Below are positions 32,460 through 37,440 of a stretch of DNA of 37,440 nucleotides, piece by piece. Location of the stretch: positions 1 through 37,440 of IMG/VR virus record IMGVR_UViG_3300009008_000112, one strand, 5' to 3'. Under the pieces are notes generated by a model. That model worked only from the letters and a program-made list of their open reading frames with translations. It searched no databases and was not told the DNA's origin. The first letter of the stretch is position 1. The number at the start of each line of letters is the position of its first letter. The stretch comes from a virus. A program made the translations under genes and the position numbers.

Positions 32460-32986
32460 GCTTTGATTGGAAAGGGACTATAGGAAAAGTTGCCCCAGGT
32501 ATTGCAACAATGCTCGGTGGACCATTAGCCGGCATGGCGACAAATGCGTTATGTGAAATGTTTGATATTGAACCGACACGTACAGACGTCGATACTCAAC
32601 TTGCCGATGCGGTGGCGAAAATGACGCCGGAGCAGGCTATCAAGATGCGGGAAGTTGAGAACAATCTCAAAGTTCAATTAAAGAAAATCGACGTTGATAT
32701 CTTCGAAGCTGAAGTATCAGACCGTAAGAGCGCCCGAGAACAGCACAAGAACGCCCGGACGCCTTCGATTTTAACGTATCTTATTGTCATTTGTGCCGGA
32801 ATAATCGTTTATTGTGTGTTTACTGATACAATGCCTGCAACGGCTGATAAAACGCTCGTAGGTGCCGTAATTGGATATATATTCAGTGAATTAAAACAAG
32901 CTACCGGTTTTTGGCTCGGTTCGAGTTTTGGAAGTCGTGACCGCACCGATAAGCTTGTCAACGGTATTACTCCCATGAGAAAATAA
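32456..32986 (+). CDS. Holin_3TM-type holin
   Basis: A 176-residue protein fitting the 3TM holin family first noted for gene-transfer agents. N-terminal hydrophobic segment (VAPGIATMLGGPLAGMATNAL), a charged middle, DRKSAREQHKNARTPS, then TYLIVICAGIIVYCVF and a final LVGAVIGYIF with GFWLGSSFGSRDRTDKL. It makes pores for the M23 endolysin. It is the last gene of the late rightward block and its end overlaps the end of a leftward gene by 20 bases. Confidence 0.78.
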   Translation: MSFDWKGTIGKVAPGIATMLGGPLAGMATNALCEMFDIEPTRTDVDTQLADAVAKMTPEQAIKMREVENNLKVQLKKIDVDIFEAEVSDRKSAREQHKNARTPSILTYLIVICAGIIVYCVFTDTMPATADKTLVGAVIGYIFSELKQATGFWLGSSFGSRDRTDKLVNGITPMRK

Positions 32987-33302
32987 CGACCATTGCACCC
33001 GGTTTACACATAAAGTCAAATCCATAATCGCAGCAGCAGCAGTTAATAAAGAGACTTTCTGTAAATTTTATATCCTGGCGTTGCAATTCTTTACGGTACT
33101 TTTTGACTCGAGTACCTTGTTTTTTCTTTAATTCAGGACCGAAAGTCCCGTCACAAATGCCCGGATCTTCAGTTATTTTCCCGTTCTTATCACGGTGATT
33201 ACCGAGAACTGAACGTGATCCACATTTGTTACAGATCTGATTTACTTTTGTTTCAGTAAAATTAATTGCTGTTTTTCCGTTTATAAGCTTGTATTCTGAC
33301 AT
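32967..33302 (-). CDS. Cys-rich hypothetical protein
   Basis: A 111-residue protein, last in the leftward operon. Start at the ATG at 33302 with GAGGTG five bases upstream. It contains CNKCGSRSVLGNHRDK, then GICDGTFGP, and a C-terminal FINCCCCDYGFDFMC with four consecutive Cys. These pairs suggest one or two zinc sites. A lysine-rich helical stretch lies between. Unknown family; nucleic-acid binding is possible. Confidence 0.68.
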   Translation of the reverse strand: MSEYKLINGKTAINFTETKVNQICNKCGSRSVLGNHRDKNGKITEDPGICDGTFGPELKKKQGTRVKKYRKELQRQDIKFTESLFINCCCCDYGFDFMCKPGAMVVIFSWE

Positions 33303-33311
33303 ATTCACCTC

Positions 33312-33416
33312 TTAATTCCAGAACGGCCCGATACCACATGTATCTGATAAATATTCCCAACATACCCAAAGCCCGAGTATGAACCCGATTGCCATATAAA
33401 ACAAAACGTCTCTCAC
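33312..33416 (-). CDS. 34-residue membrane peptide
   Basis: GTG start at 33416 overlapping the helicase stop (GTGA), with GGAAGGTG upstream. Sequence starts MRDVLFYMAIGFILGLWVCW, a single membrane helix, and ends with GIGPFWN. It lies between helicase and Cys-rich genes. Tight overlap and ribosome site support a real gene; function unknown. Confidence 0.5.
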   Translation of the reverse strand: MRDVLFYMAIGFILGLWVCWEYLSDTCGIGPFWN

Positions 33417-35050
33417 TGTATCACCTTCCTTAATCTGTTAGTTAATTCCTGCGCCTGTCTTTTCCCAAGGCATTGAGCACTCAATATATCCATTCCGAAA
33501 GTGTGGTAAAACCTTTTGAGCACTGTCCCGTTAACTTGACCGGCCGCGTTCTGGTAGCCGGCCCATTCAGATATAACCGAACGCAATACCGCCTGCGCTT
33601 CCTGACGGTCTCGGTGTCTTGCGGCCGCACCGTTTACTGCCTGCGGTGGTGCGCCGGCTTTACGCATCCTGTCCATTATCATGTAATCAGGTTCGTCTAT
33701 ACGTGCGACCTCACCTCGCATTTGTGCCAGTAATTCCGGTGATAATTCTGTTATATCCCCTTCGACTTGTTCAATGGTACCGGTCGGTTCTGGAACATAA
33801 ACCCACCCACAGTAAGGGCAGTCTTTTTGCCACGATTCATAGACAGCGGTACACCTTCGACAAGTTCTTATCGGTACGAGATCCGGATCACGTTTTGACT
33901 GTCGGCGCTCTCGATTATCAAGAGACCATTCCCGATGACTGTCAGGTAATCCATGGCGAGTTACATTTCTAACATGATCAATGATAATAGCGTCTGTCTT
34001 ATCTTCCATTATTCTTAACCCGCGGCCAAATTGTTGAACATAAAGCGGATAAGATTCGGTCGGTCTCGCCATGGATATTGTTTCAATTGCCGGCAGGTCG
34101 TAACCTTCTCCGAATATATCCACATTTACGAGTTGCTTCAGTTCTCCGCGTGCGAGCATTTCCGTTGATTCTTGCCGTTCGCGGTCCGGTGTTTTTGCAT
34201 GGACGACACGGGACGGAACGCCGGCCGCGGTGTATGCCTGTGATAATTCTTCTGCTGTCTTTACGTCCGGAACAAATGTTACACCTATTTTTCCGGGTGC
34301 TATCTCGCAGTAAGACCGAACCACGTCACCGACTATATGAGATTTACGGACCGCGGCGACAAGCTTCGGTTTGCTGTAATCACCTGTTGAACCGATGGTA
34401 ACACCGCTCAAATCGATATCAGAATATGGACCGAAGATACGGTAATCGGTGAGATAATCGGCCTGTATCAACTGGCGCATGCCTGGACCGACGATCATAG
34501 TATCAGTGAAACCGCTCGCATTCCGCCCGATACCTTTCCCGTCGGCTCGTTCCGGTGTGGCTGTTACTCCAAGACCACGACAGGATTCAGGAAACAGTTT
34601 TACAGCCTTACCCCATACGTTACCTCTCAAGCAATGGTGAAATTCGTCTATAACCCATAGAGAGGCTCGCTGAATCTCAGAATAAAGGGAGTGTTGCCTA
34701 TTGAGTAATGTAATCACACCTGCAACGTGACATGATGCCCCGGGTCCGTTAACAAAGTGTTTACCGAATGTCCGGGTTTGAAGTGCGACAACCCATTGAA
34801 CGACCTTTTTCGGAGCGTGCAATACGTGATTTATACCGTATTTTGCAAGAGCCATTGATATCTGTCCGATAAGTTCTTGACGGTGAGCTATGGCGAATGT
34901 AACACCCGGTGCGGCCGCAATTTTATTACCGAATACGATAGTTTTCCCCGCTCCGGTAGGGAGAACGGCGCATACATTTTGAGCGCCGTCCGTCCATGCT
35001 TGAGTAATACGGTCCGATATGTCTATCTGATACGGTCTAAGCGTAATCAC
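33413..35050 (-). CDS. SF2 DNA helicase with C-terminal zinc ribbon
   Basis: A 545-residue DEAD/DEAH-like helicase related to phage UvsW/RecG-like and ERCC3-type proteins. Motifs: RPYQ at 5-8, Walker A PTGAGKT (31-37), AHRQEL (Ia), VIDEFHH (II), TATPER (III), GVTFVPDV, and QQFGRGLR (VI). A zinc ribbon CRRC...CPYCGW follows the helicase core, then a helical tail. GTG start at 35050. The start overlaps the 47-residue gene by 14 bases. It probably remodels replication or recombination intermediates. Confidence 0.88.
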   Translation of the reverse strand: MITLRPYQIDISDRITQAWTDGAQNVCAVLPTGAGKTIVFGNKIAAAPGVTFAIAHRQELIGQISMALAKYGINHVLHAPKKVVQWVVALQTRTFGKHFVNGPGASCHVAGVITLLNRQHSLYSEIQRASLWVIDEFHHCLRGNVWGKAVKLFPESCRGLGVTATPERADGKGIGRNASGFTDTMIVGPGMRQLIQADYLTDYRIFGPYSDIDLSGVTIGSTGDYSKPKLVAAVRKSHIVGDVVRSYCEIAPGKIGVTFVPDVKTAEELSQAYTAAGVPSRVVHAKTPDRERQESTEMLARGELKQLVNVDIFGEGYDLPAIETISMARPTESYPLYVQQFGRGLRIMEDKTDAIIIDHVRNVTRHGLPDSHREWSLDNRERRQSKRDPDLVPIRTCRRCTAVYESWQKDCPYCGWVYVPEPTGTIEQVEGDITELSPELLAQMRGEVARIDEPDYMIMDRMRKAGAPPQAVNGAAARHRDRQEAQAVLRSVISEWAGYQNAAGQVNGTVLKRFYHTFGMDILSAQCLGKRQAQELTNRLRKVIQ

Positions 35051-35180
35051 GACTTAACCTGATATTTGCGATCAGGAATAAACCAAGACCGATCACGTTT
35101 ATGTAAGGGAAGAACGGTCCGTCAGAACCGGCAATCAGGAGACCGGCGACCCATGCCGCGGCAGTAAGTATGCGTTTCAT
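35037..35180 (-). CDS. 47-residue membrane protein
   Basis: ATG at 35180, three bases after the polymerase stop codon. Two hydrophobic segments, ILTAAAWVAGLLIAGS and INVIGLGLFLIANI, split by DGPFFPY, give a two-pass hairpin-like small membrane protein. Overlaps the helicase start. Unknown role; could anchor replication proteins to the membrane, which is inference. Confidence 0.55.
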   Translation of the reverse strand: MKRILTAAAWVAGLLIAGSDGPFFPYINVIGLGLFLIANIRLSRDYA

Positions 35181-35182
35181 AA

Positions 35183-37057
35183 TCATTTCACGGGTTCTAT
35201 TAACTCCCGTGCCTTTTCAATGTAATATGTATAGTCAATTACGAACCGGTCGAACGCCTGCATATCGTTACATGGTGTACATTTCCACCCTTTTTGAATC
35301 GACATGCGTCTATTAGGTGCGTTCGGGTTCTTTGTCAATTGTGCCGGTGTGGGTGGCATTATCTTTGTCAATTCTGCACCGTTCGTTGATATATAATATC
35401 TTGTGATCCGTTGTAATGGGTAATCATCCTGACCCCAAACAAGCCGACTATTACGCTGTAATTTCGTTCTGAGGCAAAAATCGAATGGTACCGGGTGATT
35501 CCGGATAAACGTTTCGACATTAACACCGCGGATCAAATGTGCCTCAACAGCTTTTTGTACGACCATTGCTGACGTGTTTTGATGCCACCCGCGACCGTCA
35601 TGCATGTAAGCACCTTTTAGTTTCAATGCGCCAGTTTCGACTTTTTCCGCTATATAATTATTGACGTCCCGTATCCACATTCGTGAATATTCAGCGTATT
35701 CAAGTTCGAGACCGGTTACACCTTCCCACCATTTACACACTGATAACAGGTGATCATGATAAACCCGAGGCAAACGGACAGTTAAACCGTCAGTATTGAT
35801 CTGAATCATTTCAAGACCCGGGGTTTTCATAACCTGTTCTGCCAACATACAAAGCAGTAATTGACCGTTAATGGTGATTGTCATCGTATACTTAGGGTCA
35901 TAAAACGGAGAATAACGGTTATTACTGTCACCGTAAGTACCGTTCAGTGCGAGTTTAAACATGGAATTTTCAGGAGTACCTTTCGCGTACTGAGTCCGCA
36001 GGTTCTTAACATCTGCATAAATGTCGCAAAAAGTCTTGCCTAAATGTTCCGGATAAACCCGGTTACTGATAGCAAGGGAGGGGTAATAACTCGTGACGTC
36101 AATGTCTATAATGCAATTAGTATCATCACTGGTCACACACCGACTCGAGACGCTTCCGTGAATTCCACCGGTACCGAAATCAAAACGAAAACCGTCAACA
36201 GAAGTGTGTAAATCATCAATGGCGCCTTTTGTTTCAGTGATCACCTGAGATTGAAACCACCTCAAAACTCGATTAAATTCCTCACGCTCGAATCGAACAT
36301 AAGGGAACACCACGTCAGCAAGTGCGATACTATCCCGCGGAGTCTGACGTGGTATACGCCGGCCGCTGACGTCTTTCAAATAGCACGAACCGGGCGCCTG
36401 AGACTCGAGACGATTTATAAAATACTGTTTCCCGATTTTCGTATCATTAAAATTGATCATATCCTGACCGTATTTCAAACTGAGTTCGTCACGTAAAGCG
36501 ATAGCCGATTCAGACTTAATGAAGAACGCTCGAGTATCGTCCGTGTCTTTATCATTATACCGTTTGAGCACGTCTATTTGATCTGGTGTGAGCACTGAAC
36601 CCGGTTCGTATGGTAAGTCCTCGATAGTGTCCCGTTTCATTTGAAATTCAAGCATTTTAAGCCCTGTACGTTTAGCTTTATTGTCAAAATGATGAATTTT
36701 AAATAAATCAAGTTGAGGTATTAAACGGTCATTCGGCCATATGATATTATGAAATCTGTCATTCCACGGTGTTTTTATGATCCCGTAAGATTTGTCATAT
36801 ATCTGACCGGGCGTGATTGACATACCAGTTGTGAGTATATGATGTATTACCGGATAGTCGTATCCCTCATTATTGAAACCAACCATTCGAGCGTTGGGTA
36901 ACACACGGAGATAGTCACAGAGATGTGTGAATTGTCCGATTTGATTAACACGGTCAGAATGTTCGAACATCCATCGTTGATCTGTTTCATGATGAATCAA
37001 CGAACAGGTGAAAACATTCGGGTAAACCTCAATGTCATATATAAAATTTTGGTACAT
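35183..37057 (-). CDS. Family B DNA polymerase with 3'-5' exonuclease
   Basis: A 624-residue replicative polymerase. Exonuclease motifs: Asp8-Ile-Glu10 (I), Asn63-x2-Tyr66-Asp67 (II, VGFNNEGYDYP), Tyr167-x3-Asp171 (III). A GTGGIHGS loop lies near 295-302. Polymerase motif A is DVTSYYPS (320-327), motif B KLALNGTYG (368-376), and motif C is INTDGLTV (Asp423), where the family normally has DTDS; the first Asp is Asn421 here. The length is compact, similar to phage protein-primed polymerases, but no terminal protein gene is seen and a primase is present. Starts one base over the stop of the 50-residue gene. Confidence 0.85.
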   Translation of the reverse strand: MYQNFIYDIEVYPNVFTCSLIHHETDQRWMFEHSDRVNQIGQFTHLCDYLRVLPNARMVGFNNEGYDYPVIHHILTTGMSITPGQIYDKSYGIIKTPWNDRFHNIIWPNDRLIPQLDLFKIHHFDNKAKRTGLKMLEFQMKRDTIEDLPYEPGSVLTPDQIDVLKRYNDKDTDDTRAFFIKSESAIALRDELSLKYGQDMINFNDTKIGKQYFINRLESQAPGSCYLKDVSGRRIPRQTPRDSIALADVVFPYVRFEREEFNRVLRWFQSQVITETKGAIDDLHTSVDGFRFDFGTGGIHGSVSSRCVTSDDTNCIIDIDVTSYYPSLAISNRVYPEHLGKTFCDIYADVKNLRTQYAKGTPENSMFKLALNGTYGDSNNRYSPFYDPKYTMTITINGQLLLCMLAEQVMKTPGLEMIQINTDGLTVRLPRVYHDHLLSVCKWWEGVTGLELEYAEYSRMWIRDVNNYIAEKVETGALKLKGAYMHDGRGWHQNTSAMVVQKAVEAHLIRGVNVETFIRNHPVPFDFCLRTKLQRNSRLVWGQDDYPLQRITRYYISTNGAELTKIMPPTPAQLTKNPNAPNRRMSIQKGWKCTPCNDMQAFDRFVIDYTYYIEKARELIEPVK

Positions 37058-37209
37058 TACTTCACTGAGTTGTAATGTTGCTTTTTAGCTTTTTGATATT
37101 CTTTTCGAGCCTTATCAGCATGAATCGTACCTTTTTGGTCTCTGTAATAGGTTCTTGTTTTCGGATAATACATGTTATTTCTAATTTCTTTTGCTGTTCT
37201 ACCGTTCAT
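37057..37209 (-). CDS. 50-residue basic protein
   Basis: ATG at 37209, stop overlapping the polymerase ATG by one base. Sequence MNGRTAKEIRNNMYYPKTRT followed by a Lys-rich helix. AAAAGGAG lies 6-7 bases upstream. A small basic protein between SSB and polymerase; may bind nucleic acid or couple translation. No family recognised. Confidence 0.6.
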   Translation of the reverse strand: MNGRTAKEIRNNMYYPKTRTYYRDQKGTIHADKARKEYQKAKKQHYNSVK

Positions 37210-37238
37210 TATAAAATTCTCCTTTTAAGCCTCGTTTA

Positions 37239-37271
37239 ACGGTCCCGGGATATGATACCACCCGGGACCGT
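37239..37271 (-). other. Strong hairpin after SSB gene
   Basis: An 11-bp perfect stem (ACGGTCCCGGG/CCCGGGACCGT) with an 11-base loop. On the transcribed strand it lies 12 bases after the SSB stop and is followed by TAAACGAGGC, not by a U-run. Probably separates or stabilises the SSB message rather than fully terminating it, since the polymerase lies downstream. Confidence 0.6.
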
Positions 37272-37282
37272 CTGAATCGTTA

Positions 37283-37440
37283 TTATGCAGGGTTAAGAAT
37301 TGCCGGATTCGGCGGGATTACGCCCGGAGCAGGTGCAGGGGCCGCAGGTGCAGGGGCCGCAGGTGCAGGGGCCGCAGGTGCAGGTGCCGCAGGAGCGGGT
37401 GCCGCAGGTGCAGGTGCCGCAGGTGCAGGTGCCGCAGGAG
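37283..37440 (-). CDS. DUF2815-like ssDNA-binding protein, 3' part of gene (continues from 1)
   Basis: C-terminal tail of the split SSB gene. It consists of PAPAA repeats ending in PGVIPPNPAILNPA and a TAA at 37285-37283. Joining 37440 directly to position 1 gives 859 bases, one more than a multiple of three. Inserting CG at the junction restores both the repeat pattern (variant unit ending GGAGCGGGTGCC) and the frame, giving 286 residues if no further repeat units are missing. The tail is uncharged, unlike the acidic C-terminal tips usual in bacterial and T7 SSBs. The gene is followed by a strong hairpin and then the 50-residue gene. That this end belongs to the SSB gene is inferred from frame and repeat phase. 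Confidence 0.6.
   Translation of the reverse strand, partial: PAAPAPAAPAPAAPAPAAPAPAAPAPAAPAPAAPAPAPGVIPPNPAILNPA
37329..37440. repeat. 15-bp tandem repeat encoding PAPAA, right window end
   Basis: About seven units of the same array, with three sequence variants: GGGGCC, GGTGCC and GGAGCGGGTGCC types. In plus-strand order the variants run three G, one T, one A, two T, then a truncated A unit. Part of this order recurs at 2205-2313 in another gene. Confidence 0.95.

Noticed and set aside
9646-32986. Transposable Mu-type prophage
   Set aside because: Tail genes follow Mu, but MuA/MuB-type genes are absent and replication genes are of another type.
1-37440. tRNA or rRNA genes
   Set aside because: No cloverleaf with a T-loop GTTCRANNC and matching acceptor stem was noticed by eye; a tRNAscan run would settle this.

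Overview
The window is almost the whole genome of one tailed phage, cut open inside a repetitive stretch of one gene. Head genes are HK97-like. The contractile tail follows the Mu order: sheath, tube, frameshifted chaperone, tape measure, then counterparts of gpN, gpP, gp45, gp46, gp47 and gp48. No transposase, integrase or clear immunity region is visible, so it reads as a lytic or non-integrating myovirus-type phage. The 3TM-type holin and the small M23 endolysin suggest a Gram-negative host, which is inference. A short AT-rich insert resembling a T4-type large terminase gene hints at an aquatic virus community.

Layout. (a) About 2586 leftward to 1, and across the ends to 37440 down to 32967: a leftward replication and early operon. 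In order it holds a small XRE regulator, a Pro-Ala repeat protein, a DUF2800-type nuclease, a DUF2815-type single-strand binding protein, a 50-residue protein, a family B DNA polymerase, a small membrane protein, an SF2 helicase, another small membrane protein and a Cys-rich protein. (b) 2587-2722: divergent promoters with a palindromic operator candidate. (c) 2729-7288: rightward early genes, including a Cys-triplet repeat protein, a VRR-NUC nuclease, a C5-methyltransferase-like protein and a primase-SF3-type helicase. (d) 9027-7308 leftward: a protein with four ribbon-helix-helix units, interrupted by a foreign 733-bp insert between 77-bp direct repeats, then a 35-residue Cys protein. (e) 9028-9645: AT-rich non-coding DNA with TGACCGG repeats and other short tandem repeats, a candidate origin or control region. 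(f) 9646-32986 rightward: packaging, head, tail and lysis genes.

The replication set is self-contained: primase-helicase, polymerase B, SSB, SF2 helicase and nucleases. TerS and TerL package DNA into a portal, protease and HK97-capsid head. The connector genes join this to a Mu-like contractile tail, and an M23 endolysin with holin release progeny.

Unusual signals: a tandem four-RHH protein beside repeat-rich DNA; a +1 frameshift site of the UUU_CGG type in a small gene between TerS and TerL; a T9-tract frameshift in an HNH endonuclease; a compact RNA fold between TerL and that endonuclease; a T_TTT_TTC site in the tail chaperone; GC hairpins without U-tracts after several genes expected to be highly expressed; near-identical Pro-Ala repeats in two neighbouring genes; and a Cys-every-third-residue protein.
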